DNA of 64,000 nucleotides from the NCBI GenBank assembly GCA_002633025.1, contig NMRB01000679.1:12835-76834 (forward strand). Direction: 5' to 3'. A model generated the notes under the pieces. It saw only the letters and a program-made list of their open reading frames with translations, searched no databases and was not told where the DNA came from. Of the stretch, positions 39,295 to 51,972 are shown one piece after another (positions within the stretch are counted from its first letter, which is position 1; every line of letters begins with the position of its first letter). Position numbers and translations under genes: made by a program. The DNA is from Notospermus geniculatus. Its lineage: Eukaryota > Nemertea > Pilidiophora > Heteronemertea > Lineidae.

Positions 39295-40938
39295 ATAGCT
39301 TGTCATTCCTTTTCTCCCTACAATACGGTCATAATGCATCATTTTATTCATGCATAAAGTGAAGTGAAGGTAGTAAAACGATGATCCGCATATTCATGTG
39401 GACACCCATGGCTGCTCCGCTCTTGATATTAAGTCACAACACAATGCCAATGACTTCTCCACTTTCTGCAGTATCACTTTTCCCGATCACAAAATAAACT
39501 GGCCAATCAGTTGAAGGTCTAAGACGACATGGCCATCACGACCAGGCCCCATTTTTAACACGTTGACTGCCGGCTACGATTATACTCGTAGTCGCTGATC
39601 TCCTCCCCATTGCCAGCTACGAGTATACTCGTAGTAGGGCTAAAGCATTTTCTGTTAATGTTGACCAGCTTGGCAATGACGAAGAGCCTTCCAATGATCA
39701 TACTGGCAGTGGGGATTAACACGCTTGAGGGCGTACAGCTATATGACTCGTAGTTGGCAATATGAAATAAACTTGAAATAGGCCTGGGGGTCATGGCAAT
39801 GGCGGATGGAAATGATATTTTGGCCATGGCAGCGAATGTGTTAAAAACATTTCTTGGCTTCTGCTGAAAGTTCTGGGTCCATTTAATTCATAAACAAAGT
39901 GATACTTATCTTTTGTATTGAACAAAGGATAAGTGTCACACTTAGACTTAAGTTGTGATTTTGTTGTTTTTATTGCAATGATAAACTTTACCAATCCAGC
40001 TCGTCCTGATTTCAGTGTACACCTGTTATTATTTTCAAAGTTAACTGTTGCAAATGTGATATGTACAAGAAAGATCAAATTTATCACTTTTCTGCATCTC
40101 ACTGTACAGCCGCTTTGCTGAGTTCACGCACCCAAAGCAGAGGTATTACGACTATGACGTCAAGGAAACAGCAGACACAGCTTGAGGGAATGATATAGCT
40201 TACGATCATCTCCAATAAAGAATTAGGATCGAGTATTCATATTTTCACCATTAAGGCACCAATTAAATGTCATATTGGTCGAGGCATTCAAGCATTAGGC
40301 CCAACATCTTCAGGTTATGGTGTTTGACGTCACAAAAAAACTTCAATAGTTTCATGATGTCAACTGAGAGATCTGGATCAGACCACTTCAGCTGGCCTCA
40401 ATCTGTTCATTCCAAACAAAATCCATGTACATTTTGTTGTTGAAATCAGTACACGATTCTGTCACGCTTGGCATGGAATGCACCCAAATGGCAAATGAGA
40501 TAAACGAACCAACAGCCTATCATGGTAATTGTTAATATCATATACTTAATATCGCGCTTTCTGTACACAATAACACCACCCCTATTCAAATCACATCAAT
40601 TGGAATCCATCCAGGTCATGTTGTGCAAGTTTCGTCTTTGTGAATACAACCCAACTTAAGAATTTTTTTGCACTTTTGGCACAGTTTTATACCAAAGCAA
40701 CAGGGGTTTTGTAAGATAGTAGTTCATGGTTACATTACAGTTGCCATAATCCTTCATCCTATACCACTCTCAGTCTCCCCTTTCATGCCTTCTATCAGCA
40801 CTTTTCCTCTCATCCTGATCAAAAAAATAGATATTTTTGGTTCCATGACTTTCAGGAATACCTGAACACAAAAAGGACATCAAAATGTCCTCTGGTTTTC
40901 CTTTCAGGTATGAACCAAAATTTCCTTAGTAGACCTAA

Positions 40939-41256
40939 GGCCAAAAAAAATATTGTCTGTTTCTTGTCCAGCAACTCAGCGAAAATTGATGCGGGCATGC
41001 AATTTTTTTTTCAAATAATTTTTTTCCTGTTTTCTTCATGGATGGGGGGAAATACCACCAGCAAACTATCTCTCTACATGTTTAAAGCACAGATTTCATG
41101 AAAAATAAAGATGATTTCAAGTGATGAAGCATTTCTGTGCAAGGTGCTGCGTAAGCAAAGTGGGAAAATTTGAAATTGGTGAAAAAAATTTTCGATGCGG
41201 AGGGTCTGGGAATGACGCGGGCGCACACAAGAAACAAATACTTTATTTTTTTGGCC
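40939..41256. mobile_element. TAA-flanked inverted-repeat element (318 bp), PIF/Harbinger-like
   Basis: The ends are GGCCAAAAAAAATATT and the inverse of TTTATTTTTTTGGCC. TAA lies at 40936-40938 and 41257-41259. The second copy has the empty site AGACCTAATGACATATCC near 47071-47088. Confidence 0.85.
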
Positions 41257-41527
41257 TAATGACATATCCAAAATCTGAAAAATCTCAAACTTTTTGAAGC
41301 AAGCGAGAGGAATTTTCTGCTGAGAACACAGCAATAAGAAATTGTCTTGAAAGGCAATAATTTGCCTCCACCATCCCACGACCATCCATTAACGACCTGA
41401 TTCTCAATCCTTGAGATTGATTGGTCTGTTGTACCAATGATAATGTATTTTAGCGATTATTAGGTTGGCAGATGGTGACGGGCCATCTCCCCATAGACCA
41501 CCACACTGACGTCTTTAAAGATCACGA

Positions 41528-42515
41528 ATGGTTCCATTGCAGATAGCTCCAGGCAGGAGACAAAGGGAAGGGTGTGGAGGTGGGGAGGGTGCAGCGGCCT
41601 TGGTACTAAGGATGTGTACATTAACTGTTTATCTTTGTTCTTTTGGGTTTGACTCAGGATTTGGACATTTTTGCACCTACATGTATGTTTGTTTTGGTTC
41701 CAATACTGTTTTTCTTATATCAACCTTTATACGCCTCATTTATCATCTTTCAACAGAAATTTCTATTACAGTTAGGATAATCCTTAGGTAATTTGCATCT
41801 ATTTAAAGAGGGATCATTTCATTTTGAAGGAAAGTTCAAAAGCTCAGATTGTGGCAGAGATTGAGTCACCAGATATTGGAGTACAAAAAACTCAGGTTGC
41901 GTCATATCTGTGACGGATGGATTCTGAGTAACGGTTCTTAATTAGCAAATATCAGTCAACCAATGTTTGTTCTGATATAAAAGTAATGCACATTTACATG
42001 TATAATATATTCCCCTCAACCTGTTTTCAAGAAACCATTTTTTTTCCACACAAGGCCACGATTATTTTATTTGTCGGTTTATTTTTTCCCTGGAAACCCC
42101 TGACAGGAGGGAGGAAAATAAAAATAATTTTTTCATTTGGTTTTCCTGGAAAACCTTGACAGGAGGCAGGAAAAAAGAAATAAAATATTTTTTTGTAATT
42201 ATTTGATTAATTTTATTATATTTGTCGAAACATGTAACAGGCGGCTATAAAAAAATTAAAATGTACAAAAATATAAAATTCATGCCAATTTTTAGTGTCA
42301 AACCAATCCACATTTCTGCACGTTCAGGTAGCTCCGCCATTTTGAAATGTTTGTGCACTCAATGTATGGGCACGAGAATGAATGTTACAACCGCTGTGAA
42401 TTATTTTCTTCAGGCAAGGTTCGTTCAGCTTGTCGGCGGTAAAAAAATAAAGCGTTTTTTCATTAATTTTTATTTTCATTGATCGGGTAATCAGTTTGTG
42501 GGGGGCGGCAAAAAA
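41528..42515. other. Copy 1 segment without recognisable gene
   Basis: An open plus reading at 41528-41791 recurs almost unchanged at 47344-47607 because the whole block is duplicated. Its composition is not protein-like and no family match is apparent. T/A-rich AAAAATAAT runs follow. Confidence 0.4.
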
Positions 42516-44155
42516 NATAGCTTGTCATTCCTTTTCTCCCTACAATACGGTCATAATGCATCATTTTATTCATGCATAAAGTGAAGTGAAGGTAGTAAAA
42601 CGATGATCTGCATATGCATATGTGGACACCCATGACTGCTCCGCTCTTGATATTGAGACACAACACAATGCCAATGACTTCTCCACTTTCTGCAGTATCA
42701 CTTTTCCCGATCACAAAATAAACTGGCCAATCAGCTGAAGGTCTAAGAGGACATGCCCATCAAGACCAGTGAAGACCAGGCCCTATTTTTAACACGTTGA
42801 CTGCCGGCTACGATTATACTCGTAGTCGCTGATCTCCTCCCCATTGCCAGCTAGGAGTATACTCGTAGTAGGGCTAAAGCATTTTCTGTTAATGACGAAG
42901 AGCCTTCCAATGATCACACTGGCAGTCAGTGGGGATTAACACGCTAGAGGGCGTACAGCTATGACTCGTAGTTGGCAATGAAATAAAACTTGAAATAGGC
43001 CTGGGGGTCATGGCAATGGCGGATGGAAATGATATTTTGGCCATGGCAGCGAACGTGTTAAAACATTTCTTGGTTTCTGCTGAAACTTCTGGGTCCATTT
43101 AATTCATAAACAAAGTGATACTTATCTTTTGTATTGAACAAAGGATAAGTGTCACACTTAGACTTAAGTTGTGATTTTGTTCTTTTTATTGCAATGATAA
43201 ACTTTACCAATCAAGCTCGTCCTGATTTCAGTATACACCTGTTATTAATTTCAAAGTTAACTGTTGCAAATGTGATATGTACAAGAAAGACCAAATTTAT
43301 CACTTTTCTGCATCTCACTGTACAGCCGCTTTGCTGAGTTCACGCACCCAAAGCAGAGGTATTACGACTATGACGTCAAGGAAACAGCAGACACAGCTCA
43401 AGGGAATGATATAGCTTACGATCATCTCCAATAAAGAATTAGGATCGAGTATTCATATTTTCACCATTAAGGCACCAATTAAATGTCATATTGGTCGAGG
43501 CATTCAAGCATTAGGCCCAACATCTTCAGGTTATGGTGTTTGACGTCACAAAAAAACTTCAATAGTTTCATGATGTCAACCGAAGATCTGGATCAGACCA
43601 CTTCAGCTAGCCTCAATCTGTTCATTCCAAACAAAATCCATGTAGGGTAAGACGGGGCTATTTGGGCCTCGGGGCTATTTGGGCCTACAACCTAGAAAAT
43701 GGTCTGCTGCATCATAATAGTGTGATTTTCCAAACATCTCTGGCTTAGCTCTACTTCAGACTGACCTGTTAATTGATAAAACAAACAAGGCATCAGAGAA
43801 GCTGTGTCCCCCGCAGGTGTGCTATTTTTGATGCGGGGGCATATTGAAGTCACCAAGTATGTAGCTAGGCCTATCAACAATATGATGTAGGCCTACTGTA
43901 GTTGTGCATGTGTGGGTGGCATGCAGATCAGTGTAGCTCCACAGCGGTGTGTGCGTCTGACATCGCTGGGCCTATTTTATGCCAGCACAGGGTATGTACA
44001 TGTACACACTGTAAAACAGTGCTGTGGAAGAGCAGAGAACAAACCCGGTGTGGAATGTCACCAAATGTTCTCCAAAGTACACCAGTTGTAACCAACTAAG
44101 TAGGCCTAGGCCTAGTGGCAGTTTTCCAATCCTGAAAGAGGTCAATAAATAGTTT

Positions 44156-45186
44156 CAGGGTTTATGCAGCAATATGTGGTTAGGATTTATGACCTTTTTA
44201 ATGACTTTTAGTACCAGAAAAGGTTAAAATTTATGACCTCTTCGTAACACAAAAAAAGGTAAAACTCATGTATATAGAGCGATAGATATTGACCAGACAA
44301 GAAATACAGCAGCAAATTTAACAACAATATTTGCAAACATATTGTAAGTTAGGCCCCTACTACTATCTCACCCAGGCCTTTGTAAATCCCTAATTCGGGC
44401 TATTTCTGTTTACGGTGGTATGGAGCCAAAGGCCCCATCAGAGCGCCGAAGGCGCAATGGGGGAGGGGGGAGGGCGAGGGGGTGTCCCCCTCGTTAGAAA
44501 TTTTTTTGAAAATAGAGGATAAAAGACGCCATTTCCAGGCATCTGAGATTCCTATTTAGGCCTAAATGTAAAACAAGACTCAAATTTAGGCACCCTTAAT
44601 TTGGGCTCCCACGTTGAACGTCGTTAATTTGGGGGAATATAAAGGCCTGCTCACTGAACACTGAGGAACGAACTGATTGTTTCCAGTCCATTTCTGAATC
44701 TTCCAATCATCACAAACACACCCCAACAGTCCGACTACATGTACAAACTTTCTGCAAAGATAAATTTTGAACTTCCTTCACCGAACAAGCTGAAGAACCA
44801 ACACCAATTTCCAGTCCATTTCTGAATCATCTCAATCCAATCAACAGATCCCAACATGTCATTCTTTCCCATCATTACCCTTTTTATACATAATACAGAA
44901 GACCTTCAGTCAATGAATGATTTGAGTGAGACAGTGCCGAGTTAATTGCTGACACGGCTGGTGTGTTGCAGAAGTCTTGAGGACTGTTAATTGGCCTTTC
45001 TAAATAAGTCCATTTACCCGTTGACAGCTTGGATGAATGAAAACAAAGAACTGTTTGCTCAAAATTTAAAGACTTTTATGACCATTCAAACAGACTTGCT
45101 GAAATTCAATGACTTTTAATGGCCATAAAAGCATACTACCAAATTTATGACCTTTTATGACTTTTTATGACGCTGCATAAACCCTG
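44156..45186. mobile_element. Nested inverted-repeat element (1031 bp) with 5-bp AGTTT duplication
   Basis: It starts CAGGGTTTATGCAGC and ends with the exact inverse GCTGCATAAACCCTG. AGTTT flanks it at 44151-44155 and 45187-45191. Subterminal TTTATGACCTTTT words are repeated near both ends. No open reading for a transposase is seen, and the superfamily is uncertain. Confidence 0.85.
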
Positions 45187-45627
45187 AGTTTGCAGCGAAG
45201 ATTTCTGCACTTCACCCTAGAAAAGTGACTTTTATTCAGTTCAGAAGGTGCATGACGACGTGTGAGTGACTGAGCATGCTGCATGATGTGAGACGACTGG
45301 TTTACGGCAAATCGCGACATTGCAATTTGGTTGTCGTTCTGTATTCGTAGGAAGTTAAAAGTATAAGAAAAACACTGGTAATGTTTTCATTTATTGTTCT
45401 GTTTACAGTTGAACTATTGATGCAGAGATTATATTTAATTAAGGTCACATTCTTTGCTAAATCGACGAACAAATCTGGAGCGTGACCTCGTTTCCAGGCG
45501 GCATGTTGTGTATGATGAGTACATTGCACGCTGTGTAAGTGGTAATCATATGTCGAGGTTGGTGTTGTGGACGACGGACGAGACCCGTTTGTAAGTCCCC
45601 TGCAGTCTGTCGACTGCGGGGGACAAT

Positions 45628-45767
45628 NNNNNNNNNNNNNNNNNNNNNNNNNNNNNNNNNNNNNNNNNNNNNNNNNNNNNNNNNNNNNNNNNNNNNNNNN
45701 NNNNNNNNNNNNNNNNNNNNNNNNNNNNNNNNNNNNNNNNNNNNNNNNNNNNNNNNNNNNNNNNNNN
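45628..45767. other. Assembly gap (140 undetermined bases)
   Basis: A run of N inside the 2.9-kb transposon, interrupting the region downstream of the transposase fragment. True size is unknown. Confidence 0.99.
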
Positions 45768-46120
45768 TCAGAATAAATTTTAACCCTTTCAGGCCCAAAA
45801 CCATGGTTCGGAAATATGAACGAAAGACTGGGCGAGGCCTCTATAGCCCCAGAAAAATGAATCTTGCCATAGATGCTGTAAAGGGTGGGTCCATGGGCAC
45901 CAGGAAAGCTCTCTAGCCCTGAAATTCTTTGGAAGGGGTAAATGCCTGTGGATCTAAATCCAGACCTGGCATTTTCTGGCTTCATTCCCTCATTCCATAA
46001 GTCTTTCAACAGAGCTGGGAAGCCTTCCTTGTTCAATGTGGTCGTGTTGATGATGGCACCAATTCTGATACATTTATTGGATGTGACCTCTGTCCATTTT
46101 GGTATTGCATTGACCCTTGC
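45768..46120 (-). pseudogene. C-terminal fragment of a DDE (pogo/jerky-type) transposase
   Basis: Open for 117 codons on the minus strand, bounded by a TGA at 46123-46121 and the assembly gap. It contains FPALLKDLWNEGMKPEN then GFRSTGIYPF. This pattern is familiar from the end of DDE_1/pogo-like transposases of marine invertebrates, usually a pLLkkLWe...GFR..GiyPf block. The HTH and DDE core that should precede it do not fit in the 440 bases left before the element's end, so the gene is 5'-truncated. The superfamily call rests on this motif plus the TA target. Confidence 0.6.
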
Positions 46121-48288
46121 TCAGGATTGGACATTGATCCAAACACCGATATTGCGGAAATTGACTTTATCTGCCCCAACTGTGGCTGAACTATTTCACA
46201 ACCAAAGGGTTAAACACCTCTTCCTGACCTACAATAGTTGTCTTAGCTAGAAATTAGACGTGGCGTTTAATTTAATTTATTTTCATTGAGTATTTATCAA
46301 ATATGTTTACTGTCGGATGAAATCAAAAGATAGGCCCAAATAGCCCCATTTGGCGGGGCTATTTGGGCCTCTGACTTTTTTGCTTAACTTTGCCAGTAAT
46401 TCAGAGAAATGGATTAATAGGCATGAAATAGTATTTTGATTATATAAAATACATAATTAGCTGTAGGCAGGAACAAAGAGTTGCTTCTTTCCTTGCTTAA
46501 TATTTGCCACTGGGTGAAATGACTGAAAAAGCAGGCCCGAATAGCCCCTTCTTACCCTACATTTTGTTGTTGAAATCAGTACATGATTCTGTCACACTTG
46601 GCATGGAATGCACCCAAATGGCAAATGAGATAAACGAACCAACAGCCTATCATGGTAATTGTTGATATCATACTTAATATCGCGCTTTCTGTACACAATA
46701 ACACCACCCCTATTCAAATCATATCAATTGGAATCCATCCAGGTCATGTTGTGCAAGTTTCGTCTTTGTGAGCATATACAACCCAACTTAAGAATTTTTT
46801 TGTAATTTTGGCACAGTTTCATACCAAAGCAACAGGGGTCTTATAAGATAGTAGTTCATGGTTACATTACAAGTTGCCATAATCCTTCATCCTACACCAC
46901 TCGACTCTCCCCTTTCATGCCTTGATAAAATTTTATCAGCACTTTTCCTCTCATCCTGATCAAAAATAGATATTTTTGGAGACTTTCAGGAATACCTGAT
47001 TGTAACACAAAAAGGACATCAAAATGTCTTCTGGTTTTCCTTTCAGGTATGAACCAAAATTTCCTTAGTAGACCTAATGACATATCCAAAATCCGAAAAA
47101 TTTCAAACTTTGAAGCAAGCGAGAGGACTTTTCTGCTGAGAACACAGCAATAAGAAATTGTCTTGAAAGGCAATAATTTGCCTCCACCATCCCACGACCA
47201 TCCATTAAGGACCTGATTCTCAATCCTTGAGATTGATTGGTCTGTTGTGCCAATGATAATGTATTTTAGCGATTATTAGGTTGGCAGATGGTGACGGGAC
47301 ATCTCCCCATAGACCACCACACTGACGTCTTTAAAGATCACGAATGGTTCCATTGAAGATAGCTCCAGGCAGGAGACAAAGGGAAGGGTGTGGAGGTGGG
47401 GAGGGTGCAGCGGCCTTGGTACTAAGGATGTGTACATTAACTGTTTATCTTTGTTCTTTTGGGTTTGACTCAGGATGTGGACATTTTTGCACCTACATGT
47501 ATGTTTGTTTTGGTTCCAATACTGTTTTTCTTATATCAACCTTTATACGCCTCATTTATCATCTTTCAACAGAAATTTCTATTAGAGTTAGGATAATCCT
47601 TAGGTAATTTGCATCTATTTAAAGAGGGATCATTTCATTTTGAAGGAAAGTTCAAAAGCTCAGATTGTGGCAGAGATTGAGTCACCAGATATTGGAGTAC
47701 AAAAAACTCAGGTTGCGTCATATCTGTGACGGATGGATTCTGAGTAACGTTCTTAATTAGCAAATATCAGTCAACCAATGTTTGTTCTGATATAAAAGTA
47801 ATGCACATTTATAATATACACCCCCAACCTGTTTTCAAGAAACCATTTTTTCCACACAGGCCACGATAATTTTATTTGTTGGTTTATGGATTTTTTCCCT
47901 GTGAACCCCTGACAGGAGGGAGGAAAATAAAATAAAAATAATTTTTTCATTTGGTTTTCCTGGAAACCTTTGACAGGAGGCCGGAAAAAAGAAATAAAAT
48001 AATTGTAATTATTTGTTAATTTTATTATATTTGTCGAAACATGTAACAGGCGGCTATAAAAAAATTAAAATGTACAAAAATATAAAATTCATGCCAATTT
48101 TTAGTGTCAAACCAATCCACGTTTCTGCATGTTCAGGTAGCGCCGCCATTTTGAAATGTTTGTGCACTCAATGTATGGGCATGGGAATGAATGTTACAAC
48201 CGCTGTGAATTATTTTCTTCAGGCAAGGTTCATCCAGCTTGTCGGCGGTAAAAAAATAAAGCGTTTTTTCATAATTCTTATTTTCATT

Positions 48289-48732
48289 AGCCCCGTTTAC
48301 ACTGCCAAAAATCAAGTGAACTCGGTCCGGACCGAGTTCGGTTCGGCAAAAAAAGTGGCAGTGTAAACCTGCCAAGCGGACCCGGTCCGGACCAGAAGTG
48401 AACCGAACCGAGACCCCCAGAAGCTGGTGGTCTCGGTCCGGACCGAGTACGGTACCCCGACCAAATGTGCAGTGTAAACGTGACGCACGGCGAACTGGAC
48501 CGAGTCCACTTCCCTGAGACGGTATTGAGCATGCGTGCAGTTCGTCCTTGCGTCACTCGGGTTCACTCGCGTGAATACTCGACGTGCATTCCGCGAGAGA
48601 TTCTTACCTCCACTCAATGGAGAGCGACGCTTTACCGCTGCAGTCTAAACGGTACAAATGAAGTGGACCTGGTCCGGTCCGAGTTCGGTTCACTTCAAGT
48701 GGACCGAAATGTTTGGCAGTGTAAACGCGGCT
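48289..48732. mobile_element. ATT-flanked inverted-repeat element, family H (444 bp)
   Basis: The ends are AGCCCCGTTTACACTGCC and the inverse of GGCAGTGTAAACGCGGCT, with ATT at 48286-48288 and 48733-48735. Copy 1 has the empty site TTTTCATTGATCGGG at about 42473-42487. It contains several CGGTCCGGACCG palindromes. Confidence 0.88.
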
Positions 48733-48770
48733 ATTGATCAGGTAATCAGTTTGTGGGGGCGGCAAAAAAA

Positions 48771-51236
48771 TAACGCCATTTTTTCAATTACAGGTATTTT
48801 TATTTTCCAAAATCGGAAAAAACAAGTGCAGCGGATCCGTAAACCAATGAGTAAAATAATTGTGGCCCAATGTGCGGAGAGCGCCCCAGTTGGAATCATG
48901 CCTAATTGATTATCATGAAATGTACCAACTTCAAATGATAGGTAGGCAGAAGTACGGTATTCTGTACAACATAATGGCCTACTTTCATGAGTTACATGGA
49001 AACGATGGTGGTCTGATTTTGATCTGATACGCTTTTACATGATATCAAGTACATTTGCATAACATACTAATCAATATACTCCTGTTTCTATCTTATCATG
49101 AGATCTTTTTATGGTAACGATTTTAAAGATTTCAAGAAAGAGATCAGTTTCAAGAGTGGGGCTGTTTGGGAAAAATCCATCCCCCATTCCATTTTACAGT
49201 TGTTTTTGGCAGAAACCGATCAGACAAATGTAACAAAATTAGAAACTTCCAATTTCTATACTACAGACAGATTTCAAAAACAGGAAAAAATCCTAATGAT
49301 TACCGGTAGCATGTTTTCTTCAAAGAGCATTTTCAAAATTTAGTCATCTGTATGATTAAGAGTTTGACTAGCATGGCTATCATCAGCAGAAGGGAATTTA
49401 AAACAACATGTGGGAAATAGCAGCAGACACCGACAGAGCTCCGCTCAAGATTGCCTATAAATATCACAAGTTGCTATCTTGATACAATGAGTGGGCTACT
49501 ATACGATATATTTGCTCAAAAGGAAAACGGCTACATTGGCTATATTTAGCAGCAGCAGAAATGCCAAGCTATAAACTCCGGTGACAACAATGGGAGATAT
49601 CTGCGTGTCATTCAAAAATAGCGCAACTACAATCGTCCCTTCCTACATGGGGAGACTTCTCAACCTACCACTTTCATTTGATCAGCGATCAGTTTTTACA
49701 GGCATAGTGCCCATCTTAGAAGAAATATACTCTCTTCCAGTTGTTTATACCACAAATTTCCAGGGACGCAGTTCTTCCGAATATGGAAGTCATTCATATC
49801 GTTGTTGTTGAGACATTCTGATCATAGTTTTTTTTGCATCCACGCAACAAAATGCCAACAGGGAGGTTAGTCGTCACCACAAGGCCTAAATCGTGTAGGC
49901 CTACCTATATGGCAGGTCTCTCAGGAGGTCTGTATTGCTTTGGTACCTTTATTGAATAATGCAGACATCATTTTTCTGCACTTCTCACAAAATGTATGTG
50001 TACTTATCTGTGTAGTTAGAGACACCATTTTTTAGAGATTGTTTATAAAGTTCAGAAGTCTCTCAAAGAGATTGTTTTTAACTCATCTGCCCCCCAGGTT
50101 TGAGCAGACAGAATCTTCTGCTGAAATTTTCTAAAATCCTTGAGAATCAATTGGAAAGAATTTGAAGAAACATTCTTCAGATGGTTCGTAGGAACAACCT
50201 TTCTTCAAATATTTCTCAATTAATACCATAGGATGCGAGAACATTTTGTCAGAAGATGCTGTCTGCTGGATTCTGGGGGTGGATGAGTTAATCCACTCAG
50301 GAAATGTGATTCTCTGAAAGAAACTACATTTATTGTTACCACTTGAAGAGATCGCCCATTTCAGCAAGTCTCTGGCAGAGACTGAGACTTTCAAGCAGGA
50401 ATCACCAATACATGAATATGCAGCCAGTTGTGATAAGCCAATATCACTGAAATCCTGAAATAAAGAATCTACCATTCACATCCCTCTCCACAGGGCAGTG
50501 GCAAACATGGCATCTCAGTGCTACCCCAAAATGATGCTGGACTGACACTGGAATGCAGGTAAGAACACTGGCCTGCTATTGTCTCAGGCACCAAAATGAC
50601 ACCTTTAATAACTGACACTGGAATGCTGGACAGGTTAAAGGACACTGGCCTGCCACTTGTCTCAGGCATCAAAATGACACTGGGAAATGCCAAGACACCG
50701 AACCAGTATGCCTACTGACTGGAAAATCTTACAGTCTTGCCTGGTGACATTGGTTTGGAACTTAAAGCGAATTGATAGCGGATTTTATTTACATTTGGCT
50801 GGTGTTTGTAAACACAAAATTTCAGCCAATCAGAATGCACGAACATTTCTTTGTTGACATTCTGGCGAAGTTTGTTTACACTTTTTCCCGAAAAGTCATC
50901 CCCTTTCAAATTCTATTTCTAAATCAAATTCATTCGATATCAATTCGCTTTAATTGGACTTGCCAATCAGTAGTGTGGAGGAGTACCTAAGGCTGAGATA
51001 ATATTCCTTGCACATCAGCGAATGATTGGCAAAATGCCTCATCAATACTTTTCCAAGATGTGTGCACAGGAATGTTCTATCCAGGCCATAATATTGTATC
51101 AGACGATATGTTGATCGTTTACTTGGCAACCATACCTGTTTTTTCTCACTGATGCCTTGATGTGTACTGTATGGGGGAAGTGATCGCAAATCCATTTCAA
51201 TTCAGTGTAATGTATGTGTATACTTAACATCACAAA
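48771..51236. other. Non-coding sequence, no gene seen
   Basis: An approximate repeat at 50540-50690 (ACTGACACTGGAATG twice, CTGTCTCAGGCA-like words) is visible. The rest is AT-rich without recognisable coding or repeat structure. Confidence 0.35.
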
Positions 51237-51972
51237 GGAATCAAACATAAAGGTTTAACTGCGAACGATGAGGTAACTGAGGGATATACTTCATGTGTTG
51301 CCACCAGATGTCTCTCACTGCCTGAATTTTGTCTTTATGTAATAGGCAGGGGCTTCAACTTTTTTTATGGTAGTGGAGTACATGAATCTGTCAACTTGAT
51401 ACCTTGAATTCCATTTCTGAGGATGACAGAGCTATTTTCATCACAATTAGTGTTCCACGTGCAAATGTACGTTAGCCTACACAGATGACCCTGCGCTCTC
51501 ATCATTCGAGCGGTTCTCAAATTCAGTCCTTTTGTACAGTACGTTGCACAATTGACCTCCCTTCCACGCCGCACACCATCCGCCATGTCCACGTACCACC
51601 TGCAGCGTCATGTGCGTACGGTCCTCGTATCTCTGAGGACATGGCGCGACGTCATGGAAGGCACGTAACGTCATTCACCCGACGTCACGCAACAGAGACG
51701 CATGACGCACCCGTACCATATGCGATGAACTGAAGCATACCTTCTGCGTCACGTTCGCGGAAGGTACACGGATAAAGGGAGGTCAATTGTGCAACGTACT
51801 ATCATAAGATCAACTTGTCTGAATTCAACAAAATTTGTACTAAAACATGCAGAAGGGTCTTGCCTATCATATGGAAGAGTCAGAATGCAAAACTGTTGAG
51901 GTTTAAAGGGATACTGTCCACTTTTATAAAATGCTCAATTTGTAAGTTGAACCTATCTATGTAATGATTCCT
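51237..51972. mobile_element. Family A element split by other insertions
   Basis: The left part (51237 to ~51330) begins GGAATCAAACATAAAGGTT; the right part (~51905-51972) ends AAGTTGAACCTATC...GATTCC. About 575 bp intervene, including the family B element at 51537-51801, so this is a nested insertion. Confidence 0.6.
51537..51801. mobile_element. TA-flanked family B element, second copy
   Basis: The ends are CAGTACGTTGCACAATTGAC and the inverse of GTCAATTGTGCAACGTACT. It matches 6572-6839 along its length, including the GGATAAAGGGAGGTCAATTG right arm. Confidence 0.8.

Larger units (their letters stand above)
43645..46557 (-). mobile_element. TA-flanked DNA transposon (2913 bp) with transposase remnant, Tc1/mariner-pogo-like
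   Basis: The left end GGGTAAGACGGGGCTATTTG and the right-end inverse (GGGTAAGAAGGGGCTATTCG) form a terminal inverted repeat of about 24 bp. TA lies at 43643-43644 and 46558-46559. Copy 1 has the empty site AATCCATGTACATTTTG near 40420-40436, so one TA was duplicated on insertion. The word GGGGCTATTTGGGCC recurs just inside the left end (43671) and near the right end in both orientations (46333-46373), perhaps transposase binding sites. A 1031-bp element is nested inside. Confidence 0.9.
39295..48770. repeat. Pair of adjacent ~3-kb copies (39295-42515, 42517-48770) with different insertions
   Basis: Both copies start ATAGCTTGTCATTCC and end GTAATCAGTTTGTGGGGG...GGCAAAAAA. A single undetermined base (42516) marks the junction. 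Copy 1 carries an insertion at 40939-41256; copy 2 carries those at 43645-46557 and 48289-48732. Outside these the copies differ by scattered substitutions and short indels. Confidence 0.92.

Noticed and set aside
41528-41791. An 87-codon plus-strand reading conserved at 47344-47607
   Set aside because: The conservation is only that of the whole duplicated block; no family match and no splice context.
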